Assembly: GCF_001905725.1 (NCBI RefSeq)
Contig: NZ_LIWB01000005.1
Coordinates: 1-64,000, forward strand
Origin: Streptomyces sp. CB02400
GTDB lineage: Bacteria > Actinomycetota > Actinomycetes > Streptomycetales > Streptomycetaceae
DNA: 64,000 nt
Direction of reading: 5' to 3'
Part shown: positions 1 to 6,418 of the stretch, in pieces
Layout: every line of letters starts with the position of its first letter
Position numbering within the stretch: the first letter of the stretch is position 1
The notes under the pieces: model-generated
Databases searched by the model: none
What the model was told of the DNA's origin: nothing
Seen by the model: the letters and a program-made list of their open reading frames with translations, nothing else
Made by a program: the position numbers and the translations under genes

Positions 1-216
1 CGACTGGCCCGGTCCATCGCCCAGAGCCTGCGTGAGATCACCGAACGGCTGCTACCCGCACGGCGGTTACGCTCCAACCCTCGCGTGATCAAACGCAAGA
101 TGTCCAACTGGGCCCTCAAACGAGCCAAGCACCACGGCCCACCACGGCCAGACACCCCGACGGTCCGGCTGGTCGAGCCGACCAGAGCCACTTCAACCAG
201 CCGGAAAACAACCTAA
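1..216 (+). CDS. IS4-type transposase, C-terminal end only (cut by window edge)
   Basis: The reading frame is open from base 1 to a TAA at 214-216 and gives 71 residues ending ...SRKTT. The stretch NPRVIKRKMSNW followed by a basic tail matches the C-terminal end of IS4-family transposases common in Streptomyces, downstream of the catalytic DDE domain, so no catalytic residue is visible here. It contains a TTA (leucine) codon at 67-69, rare in Streptomyces and typical of acquired DNA. Whether the element is intact cannot be seen; the terminal inverted repeat was not identified. Assignment rests on this tail only. Confidence 0.7.
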   Translation, partial: RLARSIAQSLREITERLLPARRLRSNPRVIKRKMSNWALKRAKHHGPPRPDTPTVRLVEPTRATSTSRKTT

Positions 217-325
217 ATCACCGGTATTGGCACTAGGGGGCGTCTTCGAGGGCCTACGTCTTCCACGGCACCGTCACCACTGCAGCGATCCGCCCATGGC
301 TCCGGCCTCGATCCTCCGACCTCCT

Positions 326-637
326 TCAGCCGGCGTGGTCGGGGTTCCGGCGCTGCGGCAGTAGCTGGCTGAGGGCAATGAGGAGAAGTCCTGCCAGCAG
401 AAGAGTGTTTCCGCCGAAGAAGCGGACCTCCCAAGAAACGCTCGGCAGGATGTGAAAGTAGAAGAGACTGTGCAGAAGGACGGACGCGCCCACGAGTAGG
501 GCACCGAAGCCGTGGAGCCGGGGCCTGGTGACGTGACGGCGCGCCGTCGGCAGGAGCCACCCTGTCCGGAGCGTGCTGATTCCCGATGCGACCGCCAGCA
601 GACCTATGAGTACGCCCGTTCCTACCACCCACGCCAT
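326..637 (-). CDS. Small membrane protein, three predicted helices
   Basis: A 103-residue protein not assigned to a named family. Hydrophobic stretches lie at about residues 4-22 (VVGTGVLIGLLAVASG), 44-64 (GFGALLVGASVLLHSLFYF) and 74-92, joined by short basic loops, so it is probably an integral membrane protein. A purine-rich sequence (GGAAGCGGAG) lies just upstream of the ATG at 637 and supports this start. It stands alone between the transposase fragment and the potassium-transport genes. Function unknown. Confidence 0.6.
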   Translation of the reverse strand: MAWVVGTGVLIGLLAVASGISTLRTGWLLPTARRHVTRPRLHGFGALLVGASVLLHSLFYFHILPSVSWEVRFFGGNTLLLAGLLLIALSQLLPQRRNPDHAG

Positions 638-966
638 GGGGCCGCTCCGCTTCCATCAGGTGAGGTCCGGAACGAGAGTAACGTCCGGTCCGAAGGTGCC
701 CACATGCTCGCCGGACCCGGTAGTACCTGACCATGGCGGTACCAGGCAATCCCCGCGCGTCTTCACTGCCGTCGTTGCACCGACGCCGACCGGTGCCCTC
801 AGCCGGTCGCCTCACCGGTGCCTATCACTTGCATGACTCTTGGTCGCACTCCTCACTGTCCTCAGCCGACCCCATTCGGCACAGGGCTCCATCGACTGTC
901 CAAGATCCGCCGGACAGGGTCGGCCAGCAAGAACCCACCGATCACGTCCGGAAGGACAACAGCTAC
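638..966. other. Intergenic stretch, no gene seen
   Basis: A 329-base gap between two minus-strand genes, downstream of trkA. Open frames crossing it are shadows without ribosome binding sites. No clear hairpin, repeat or promoter was identified. Confidence 0.4.
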
Positions 967-1656
967 TCACTGGAGTTCGCTGAACCGTTCGGTCGCTCGC
1001 GTGCGTCCGGCGACGATGATGGTGTCGTCCGCTTCGACGACAGTCTCGGGAGTGGCGTAGGTGAAGCCCTCCCCCGGGCGCTTGATGGCGACGACTGTGA
1101 TGCCGTAGCGGGTGCGGACGGCGCTGTTGGACAGGGGGAGGCCGATGATGTCGGTGGGCGGGTTGGTTTTGACCATGGCGAAGTCGTCTTCGAACTCGAT
1201 GTAGTCGAGCATGCGGCCCCGTACGAGGTGGGCGACCCGCTGCCCCATGTCGTGTTCGGGGTAGACGACGTGGTGAACACCGAGCTGGGTGAGGATGCGG
1301 CCGTGGGCCTCGCTGGTGGCCTTGGCCCAGACGCTCTCGATGCCGAAGGAGATCAGCAGCGAGGCGGTGAGGATGCTGGCTTCCAGGTCGGTGCCGATGG
1401 CGACGACGGCGCGCTCGAACTCGTGGACGCCGAGCTGGCGCAGGGCGTCCTCCTTGGTGGAATCGGCCCGCACGACGTGGGTGAGAGACCCGGAGAGGGC
1501 CTGGACGACTTCGGCGCTCTCGTCGATGCCGAGGACTTCGGTGTCCTCGTCGACGAGTTCCAGGGCCAGCGCGCGGCCGAAGCGGCCCAGGCCGATCACG
1601 ACGACGGAGCTCTCCGGGCCTGTGCGCCGCTTCTTGGGGCTGGATTTCCTAACCAA
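967..1656 (-). CDS. trkA: Potassium uptake protein TrkA/KtrA-type (RCK domain)
   Basis: A 229-residue cytoplasmic regulatory subunit of a Trk/Ktr potassium transporter. An N-terminal Rossmann RCK-N domain (about 16-140) carries the nucleotide-binding motif GLGRFGRAL and the acidic residue after beta-2 (GIDES). A C-terminal RCK-C domain (about 150-225) ends in DDTIIVAGR. One RCK-N/RCK-C pair is the KtrA size, half of the double-length E. coli TrkA. In this family ligand binding (ADP/ATP, NAD(H), and c-di-AMP on RCK-C) gates the membrane subunit. It overlaps the end of trkH by 8 bases, so both are co-transcribed, trkH first. Confidence 0.9.
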   Translation of the reverse strand: MVRKSSPKKRRTGPESSVVVIGLGRFGRALALELVDEDTEVLGIDESAEVVQALSGSLTHVVRADSTKEDALRQLGVHEFERAVVAIGTDLEASILTASLLISFGIESVWAKATSEAHGRILTQLGVHHVVYPEHDMGQRVAHLVRGRMLDYIEFEDDFAMVKTNPPTDIIGLPLSNSAVRTRYGITVVAIKRPGEGFTYATPETVVEADDTIIVAGRTRATERFSELQ

Positions 1657-2992
1657 TGACGGGTCGCTCCTCGGGAAGGTCGTACAGGCGGACGCGACTA
1701 CGCAGGGCGAGCGCGGAGGCGACAGTGATGGGGCCGAGCCGACCGATGAACATCAGTGCGACCAGGAGCAACTGCAGACCGACAGACAGGCTCGCGGTGA
1801 TGCCGGTGGACAGTCCCACGGTGGCGAAGGCAGAGGTGGTCTCGAACAGTGACTGGTCCAGGCTGTGGTCGCTGAAGACCACGAAGGCCAGGGTGGAGAC
1901 GGCGACCGCGGCCACGGACAGCAGCACCACGGTCAGCGCCTGACGCTGGAGGTCACCGTGCAGGCGGCGGTGGAAGATGTTGACCGCGCCCTCGCCGCGG
2001 ATCTCGGCGTACATCACGAAGAACAGCACGGCGAAGGTGGTGACCTTGATACCGCCGGCGGTGCCGGCGCTGGCCCCGCCGACGAACATCAGCACATCCG
2101 TGCCCAGCCAGCTCGCGGGGTTCATCTGGGAGGTGTCGAGGCTGTTGAACCCGGCGGTACGCGGCATGACGCCCTGGAAGAACCCGGCCAGCAGTTTCCC
2201 GGGGATGTCGAGGGGGCCAAGGGTGCCCGGGTTCGACCATTCGATCGCGGTGATGAAGGCGCTGCCGCCGACCAGGAAGATCCCGGAAGCCCACAGCACG
2301 ATCTTGGTGTGCAGGGACCAGGCCCACGGCCGGCGCCAACGGCGGCGCAGCTCGAACAGCACCGGGAAGCCCAGCCCGCCGGCGATGACCGCCAGCGCGA
2401 TGGGCAGGCAGATCCATGGATCGGTGACGAAGCCCATCAGGCTGTCGGAGTACAGCGCGAATCCGGCGTTGTTGAACGCCGAGACGGCATGGAAGACGCC
2501 CAGCCACACCGCCCGCGGCCAGGGCTCGTCATAGGCAGTGGCGAACCGCAGGGTCAGCACCAGTGCGGTGACCGCCTCCAGCAGCAGGCTGACCTTGACC
2601 ACGCCGGTCACGACCGAGCGGACGTCGCCCAGCCCCAGCGTCTTGGTCTCCGCGGCGGCCGTCAGGCGTGCCTTGAGGCCGATGCGGTGGGAGACCAGCA
2701 GGACCAGCAGGGAGGCGAAGGTCATGATGCCGAAGCCACCTACCTGGATGAGCGCCAGGATCACCGCCTGCCCGAACCCGCTCCAGTAGCCGGGCGTGTC
2801 CACCACGATCAGACCGGTCACACACACCGAGGACGTGGCGGTGAACAACGCGTCCACCGCACCCGCGCCGCCCGGCCCTGCCTTGGCGACCGGCAGCATC
2901 AGCAGACCGGTTCCGACCGCGACAGCGGTGGCGAAGCCGGCCACGACCACCTGCGCCGGATGCCTGAGACGCGGCCACTGGCGCGTCACCAC
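1649..2992 (-). CDS. trkH: Potassium uptake membrane subunit TrkH/KtrB-type
   Basis: A 447-residue polytopic membrane protein forming the K+-conducting subunit. The four membrane-pore-membrane repeats can be read from their selectivity-filter loops: SSVCVTGLIVVD, SAFNNAGFAL, MPRTAGFNSLD and SAFATVGLSTGI, each with the filter glycine. Hydrophobic helices fill the rest of the chain and the length is normal for KtrB. It pairs with the RCK subunit encoded directly after it (8-base overlap). It lies in an accessory segment between a transposase remnant and a tRNA remnant, so this copy may be acquired. No recognisable riboswitch was found upstream. Confidence 0.92.
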   Translation of the reverse strand: MVTRQWPRLRHPAQVVVAGFATAVAVGTGLLMLPVAKAGPGGAGAVDALFTATSSVCVTGLIVVDTPGYWSGFGQAVILALIQVGGFGIMTFASLLVLLVSHRIGLKARLTAAAETKTLGLGDVRSVVTGVVKVSLLLEAVTALVLTLRFATAYDEPWPRAVWLGVFHAVSAFNNAGFALYSDSLMGFVTDPWICLPIALAVIAGGLGFPVLFELRRRWRRPWAWSLHTKIVLWASGIFLVGGSAFITAIEWSNPGTLGPLDIPGKLLAGFFQGVMPRTAGFNSLDTSQMNPASWLGTDVLMFVGGASAGTAGGIKVTTFAVLFFVMYAEIRGEGAVNIFHRRLHGDLQRQALTVVLLSVAAVAVSTLAFVVFSDHSLDQSLFETTSAFATVGLSTGITASLSVGLQLLLVALMFIGRLGPITVASALALRSRVRLYDLPEERPVIG

Positions 2993-3415
2993 AACAAGCC
3001 CTCCGCTCGGCGGGCGGGCACCACGATTGTTCGCACTGGGAGACGATAGACAACACCCACACGGTTCTCGGCAACAGACCCTGTGTCGTGCCCACCCGGT
3101 AGAAACTGGCCAGGCAGAAGTGGAGCGCTGCGCTCCTCCTGCGGCGACGGTGACTATCGCCCTACCGACATCAGCTTGACCAGCCGATTCAGAACGGCCG
3201 TTGAGCCGATAACAGAGGGCTTGGGCGGTGGAGCAGGGGTGCCGCCTAGCCGACTCACCACCCCGTCCGGCTCTACCGGATGGCCCCGGGAGGGCCGAAA
3301 CGGATTTCCCGGCTCATCCGTCTCGGCCTCCCGACATCTGGTGCCCGATCCAACCGTCCCTCCGACCACTGGCCGGCTTCGGGCAGCCACGGCCCTGGCC
3401 CGTGAGGCTTGTGTG
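2993..3415. other. Intergenic stretch upstream of trkH
   Basis: A 423-base gap between the trkH start and the end of the LAETG remnant. It was checked for a ydaO/c-di-AMP-type leader, which sometimes precedes ktr genes, and no convincing match was recognised by eye. No protein-like open frame was seen; the promoter of trkH-trkA should lie here. Confidence 0.35.
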
Positions 3416-3764
3416 TCAGGCAGTGGCACCGGTGTTGGTGCTCTTGCGGCGGCGCACGATGAACATGGTGCCGACTCCGAGGGCGACGGCGACGCCGCCC
3501 GCGAGGGTGATGGCCGGGAGTGCGGAGTTGGAGCCGGTTTCGGCGAGGCGGCCCTGCGGGTCGATCTGGGTATTACCCACCGGCTTGGTCGGCAGCGGCT
3601 TGCTGCCGCCCTACGGCTTGGCGTCACCGGTGTCGGCCGAGGTGGAGCCGGCGGCGAGGATGTCGAACTCGTAGTAGCCGTCGTCACCGGAGTAGACGCA
3701 GTTGCCCTCGTCGTCGGCGTACATGCCGATGCTGATGGCGAAGCACTCGCCGGAGCGCTTCATC
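3416..3764 (-). pseudogene. LAETG-anchored cell-wall protein, truncated and interrupted by an amber codon
   Basis: Reading leftwards, an ATG at 3764 opens a frame (MKRSGECFAISIGMYADDEG...) that stops at TAG, 3613-3611. The same frame then continues without further stops through GGSKPLPTKPVG, a sortase motif LAETG, a hydrophobic helix (ALPAITLAGGVAVALGVG) and a basic tail (VRRRKS) to TGA at 3416. That is the full C-terminal anchor of a sortase substrate. No signal peptide precedes it, so the N-terminal part is missing. Loss of the 5' part plus an in-frame stop indicate a decayed gene; a sequencing error at the TAG is possible but would not restore a signal peptide. Confidence 0.75.
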
Positions 3765-4121
3765 CGTCTCACCTGGAAAAGCAGGCTGCGGACGCAGCCC
3801 GCGAACACCGACATCCGACTCCTGAGGTAAGGGGTACCCAGGCGCCGTGGCGACCAGCCCCGCCACCAGCCGGGCATACGCGTGCAGATCCGCATGCAAA
3901 CAGGGTGGGACGAGTTACGGGAGGCGGCCAGCGCGGTCGTGTCGATTACTTCGCTTCGCGGTTGAACTGCGGCCGTCGACCAGCGGTAGCCGAGCACGGT
4001 CGCAAGGGCGACACAACCGTGGCCATATCCCTCTAATGGAGTCGAAACACCTGGATCGTCCTTGGGTAGGCCCTGACCGGCCGAACAGCCAGGGCCTTTG
4101 GACCTAGGAGGATGAGCTTGC
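3765..4121. other. Intergenic stretch, no gene seen
   Basis: A 357-base gap between the LAETG remnant (minus) and the two-gene operon (plus). It must hold the operon's promoter. Frames running through it lack protein character and the signal peptide of the LAETG gene is not present. Confidence 0.35.
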
Positions 4122-4388
4122 ATGACCAGAAGCGACTTGGATCTTGATGAGCTCCCGCCCTGCGCCCTCGTGGTCGAGAATGGGCAAGTCACCCCGGTCG
4201 GGAAAGTGATCCTCGCCAAGACGGCCGAAGAGCTGATCGCCTTCTGCCGACAGGCGAAAGACCCGCAGGCGGCACTCCAGGCGCTTCCGGGACTCATCGC
4301 CAAGCACGTGGCGGAGATCGGCAGCCGGCGCGGCAACGTCGCGCCCGGTCAACTGGGCTCGGGGCAGGGAATGGGGGTTCCGGCATGA
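4122..4388 (+). CDS. Hypothetical protein, first gene of a two-gene operon
   Basis: An 88-residue soluble protein, not recognised. It begins with acidic residues (MTRSDLDLDELPPC), continues through a likely beta segment (ALVVENGQVTPVGKVIL) and ends in predicted helices (AEELIAFCRQAKDPQAALQAL) with a glycine-rich tail. A strong ribosome binding site, AGGAGG at 4107-4112, lies nine bases before the ATG. Its last four bases (ATGA) overlap the next gene, so the two products are probably made in step and may act together. It sits in the accessory segment beside a tRNA remnant. Confidence 0.75.
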   Translation: MTRSDLDLDELPPCALVVENGQVTPVGKVILAKTAEELIAFCRQAKDPQAALQALPGLIAKHVAEIGSRRGNVAPGQLGSGQGMGVPA

Positions 4389-5002
4389 CGCTCGTGTCCC
4401 GTGAGCGCCTCTTCGCCACGCCGCTCCACTTGCACCAGGGCGACGCCCGACAGCCGTTGGGCATCATGCCGCGCCGTGACGGGGACCACTTCGTCGCCAC
4501 CTACGACCCCGAGCGGGCTTCCCTCGACGCTGCGGCCATGCTGGCCCGCGTGCGCCTCTCCTCCGAAGGCATCGCAGTCTCCGAGGTGATCCTCGTAGAT
4601 CACGACCCGGACCTGACGGCCTTGTACCACGCAGCTTCGAAGCTGCTACTGGACGTAGAAGTCACCAGCGGACCACGGATCACCGAACCCGTCGTAAAGG
4701 TGATCAGTCAGGATCCGACGCAGGCGGTGTACGTCATCCCGGAGGACTGGGACCTGTCCGACGCCCTCGACAGACTGCCCATCGCCTTCGCCACCGCTCG
4801 GCCAGAGATCGCTCGCTACCTGGAGCGGATCGAGCAGGCGAAGAAGGACACGGAAGGGAAGATCGACGAAGCCCTGGACATGGTGACCGCACTCATCCTG
4901 GAGACGGACGACCCGCGCGGCGTCCTCGACGAGGTGGTGCGCATCTGCCGCCAAGTCCGAACCGATCGGTCGGCGGGTGGGGCTCCCGCCGAGGCGGCCT
5001 GA
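4385..5002 (+). CDS. Hypothetical protein, second gene of the operon beside the tRNA remnant
   Basis: A 205-residue soluble protein without a recognised domain. The N-terminal half mixes beta and helix (PLGIMPRRDGDHFVATYDPE, then SEVILVDHDPDLTALYHAASKLLLDVEV), and the C-terminal third is helical and charged (RYLERIEQAKKDTEGKIDEALDMVTALI), possibly a coiled coil. No signal peptide or membrane segment. Translation is coupled to the preceding gene by an ATGA overlap. It could be a regulator or effector carried by the integrated element; the sequence alone does not say. Confidence 0.75.
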   Translation: MTLVSRERLFATPLHLHQGDARQPLGIMPRRDGDHFVATYDPERASLDAAAMLARVRLSSEGIAVSEVILVDHDPDLTALYHAASKLLLDVEVTSGPRITEPVVKVISQDPTQAVYVIPEDWDLSDALDRLPIAFATARPEIARYLERIEQAKKDTEGKIDEALDMVTALILETDDPRGVLDEVVRICRQVRTDRSAGGAPAEAA

Positions 5003-5189
5003 AGCAGGCGCACGTTCGCCTGTGTAACGCACCCTGTCAGGTGATGCCGCCGCGCCCCCTCGCTGCCCGTGGGAGAAATCTGGGAGAGGATCTTCTCCCG
5101 GAACCCCTCCGAGGCCACCTCAGACCTACGAAGACCGACGAGCTGACCTGCACAATCATCGATGATGGCAGCTAGGGCGCGTGCGTGTC

Positions 5190-5236
5190 CTTCGTTCGGG
5201 ACGAAGAGGTCGTGGGTTCAAATCCCGCCACCCCGA
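5190..5236 (+). other. 3' half of tRNA-Pro(CGG): attachment-site remnant
   Basis: The sequence folds as the second half of a tRNA: anticodon stem CTTCG/CGAAG (5190-5194 / 5202-5206) around the loop TTCGGGA with anticodon CGG, a variable loop, a T arm GTGGG-TTCAAAT-CCCGC (5212-5228), then the 3' acceptor strand CACCCCG and discriminator A. The matching 5' acceptor strand (CGGGGTG) and a proper D arm are absent upstream. A lone tRNA 3' end is the typical att footprint of site-specific integration by a tyrosine-integrase element. The other att copy and an integrase are not in this window. Confidence 0.75.
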
Positions 5237-5243
5237 CGCTGGT

Positions 5244-5279
5244 CAGAGGCCAGGTACTGAATTCAGTACCTGGCCTCTG
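5244..5279 (+). terminator. Perfect 36-nt palindrome after the tRNA remnant
   Basis: Two 18-base arms beginning CAGAGGCCAGG and ending CCTGGCCTCTG are exact reverse complements with no loop bases. It lies eight bases past the tRNA discriminator, where tRNA genes normally have their terminator, so it is probably the old tRNA terminator. A perfect palindrome could also be a protein-binding site of the element. Confidence 0.65.
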
Positions 5280-5431
5280 TCGTGCGTACAGCGGCCCGGG
5301 ACGACGAGCCGGCCCGCACCTCGGCATGGAGCAGGACCGCCCCGCGGTTTCCCGGCAGGGGTGATGCCCGGAGGGGAGCGGTCGCGTCCGGACAGCGCAC
5401 CCGCACGCCCCCGTACGCACCCCCGAGCCGA

Positions 5432-5453
5432 CCCTGAGGCGTCCCTGAGGCGT
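5432..5453 (+). repeat. Tandem 11-bp direct repeat
   Basis: CCCTGAGGCGT occurs twice back to back (5432-5442, 5443-5453), followed by a degenerate third copy (CCCTTATGCCT, 5454-5464). It lies 118 bases upstream of the ArsR-type gene. Eleven-base direct repeats are bound by some Streptomyces activators, but no specific match is claimed. Confidence 0.4.
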
Positions 5454-5497
5454 CCCTTATGCCTCCCCCAGCTTTCCCCCATTCCGGCCCTGAGATG

Positions 5498-5548
5498 TGT
5501 CAGGAATCTTTGACAGGTGCTCGCGGGCACTGTCAGCCTTTTCTGACA
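5498..5548. promoter_or_regulatory. Two operator-like inverted repeats before the ArsR-type gene
   Basis: Two 18-base inverted repeats share the pattern TGTCAG-N6-(C/T)TGACA: 5498-5515 (TGTCAGGAATCTTTGACA) and 5531-5548 (TGTCAGCCTTTTCTGACA). Their centres are 33 bases apart, about three helical turns, so two dimers would bind the same DNA face. They lie 23 bases before the regulator gene, the usual place for autoregulation by an ArsR-type repressor. Confidence 0.65.
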
Positions 5549-5570
5549 GGTACGACGGAAAGGGGCCGCG

Positions 5571-5912
5571 ATGCCCGAGGTCCCACCTCCGGCACCGACG
5601 GGCGACGAGTTGCTGAGGGTGCTCTCCGCACTCGGCAATCCGCACCGCATGCGGATCGTCGCGGCGCTGCTGGAGCGCCGGAACTACGTCAGCGCGCTGG
5701 CTCGCGAGATCGGCATGAGCCGCCCGCTGCTGCACATGCACCTCCAGCGGCTGGAGGCGGCGGGACTGGTCGTCGGCACGCTCGAACTCGCTGAGGACGG
5801 CAAGACGATGAGGTACTTCGACGTCACGCCGTTCTTCTACGAGTTGACCCCCGGCGTCATCGCTCGAGCGGCCGCCACGCTCACCGAGGCCGAGAAAGAG
5901 GAGACGAAGTGA
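5571..5912 (+). CDS. ArsR-family winged-helix transcriptional regulator
   Basis: A 113-residue DNA-binding protein. The ArsR-type fold is recognisable from LLRVLSALGNPHRMRIVAAL at about residues 13-32, then the recognition-helix region YVSALAREIGMSRPLLHMHL (39-58) and the wing around LELAEDGKTMRYFDV (71-85). No cysteine cluster for metal sensing is present, so the inducer is unlikely to be a soft metal. It is the first gene of a short operon: its last four bases overlap the next gene, and an MMPL exporter follows. It probably represses this operon through the paired palindromes upstream. Confidence 0.85.
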   Translation: MPEVPPPAPTGDELLRVLSALGNPHRMRIVAALLERRNYVSALAREIGMSRPLLHMHLQRLEAAGLVVGTLELAEDGKTMRYFDVTPFFYELTPGVIARAAATLTEAEKEETK

Positions 5913-6223
5913 ATGCGGAACAGGTGACGCTCGCCGACAGCACCGGAACAGTGGGCGCGCTGGTCGGGGCCGTGGGTGCGGCCGGGCTCTTCTCCCTGCT
6001 GATCGTGATCGTCTGGCAGATCGCCGCCACTTGGCGGGCCCGGATGCTGGCCGCACGCGAGCAGCAGTACAAGGACCTCGCGGCCAAGTACGCCCGACTC
6101 CTGGAGGACACCGTGGAGTTGCAGCGCCGCATGGCCGACGAACAGCGCCAGACCCTCGACGAGCTGACACAGACCCGGCTCGCGGTGTCCTCGATGGAGA
6201 AGATGATGCGTGAGATCGAATAG
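5909..6223 (+). CDS. Small membrane-anchored coiled-coil protein
   Basis: A 104-residue protein with a GTG start in a GTGA overlap with the ArsR-type gene. One transmembrane helix spans about residues 14-36 (GALVGAVGAAGLFSLLIVIV), followed by a long charged heptad-rich helix (REQQYKDLAAKYARLLEDTV and MADEQRQTLDELTQTRL). This is a tail-out cytoplasmic or periplasmic coiled coil on one membrane anchor. It sits between a repressor and an MMPL transporter, so it may be an accessory or sensing partner of either. Not assigned to a named family. Confidence 0.7.
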   Translation: MNAEQVTLADSTGTVGALVGAVGAAGLFSLLIVIVWQIAATWRARMLAAREQQYKDLAAKYARLLEDTVELQRRMADEQRQTLDELTQTRLAVSSMEKMMREIE

Positions 6224-6238
6224 ACGCTGACGGCACGC

Positions 6239-6270
6239 GTACGGCCGGGAGCGGCAACTCCCGGCCGTAC
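6239..6270 (+). terminator. 13-bp perfect hairpin between the ArsR operon and the MMPL gene
   Basis: Arms GTACGGCCGGGAG (6239-6251) and CTCCCGGCCGTAC (6258-6270) pair fully around the loop CGGCAA. No T run follows, which is usual in high-GC actinomycetes. It begins 15 bases after the stop of the membrane-protein gene, so it probably ends or attenuates that transcript before the MMPL gene. Confidence 0.6.
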
Positions 6271-6418
6271 CGAGGAAGAACACACCCCGGACACACACCC
6301 ACCCGCACTTCACGGCAGGTCGCGACAACCTGCAAACGCCGTGACGCGGGCCCGTGCGCCCTGACGCCGGCCGTCGAGACGGACCGGCGGCGCGCTCCCC
6401 ACCAGAAGGAGACTACTC

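Noticed and set aside
733-1659. Long plus-strand open frame across trkA
   Set aside because: It is the antisense shadow of trkA; composition (DDVGGRVGFDHGEV and so on) reflects third-codon GC bias, and it has no ribosome binding site.
2993-3415. Possible c-di-AMP (ydaO-type) riboswitch upstream of trkH
   Set aside because: Such leaders can precede ktr genes, but the conserved blocks could not be lined up by eye and the possible GACGG / CACCG pieces are common in high-GC DNA. Would need Infernal with the ydaO-yuaA model.
5161-5236. A complete tRNA-Pro gene
   Set aside because: The 3' half fits well, but the 5' acceptor strand CGGGGTG is missing where it should be and the D arm does not fold, so only the 3' half is claimed.
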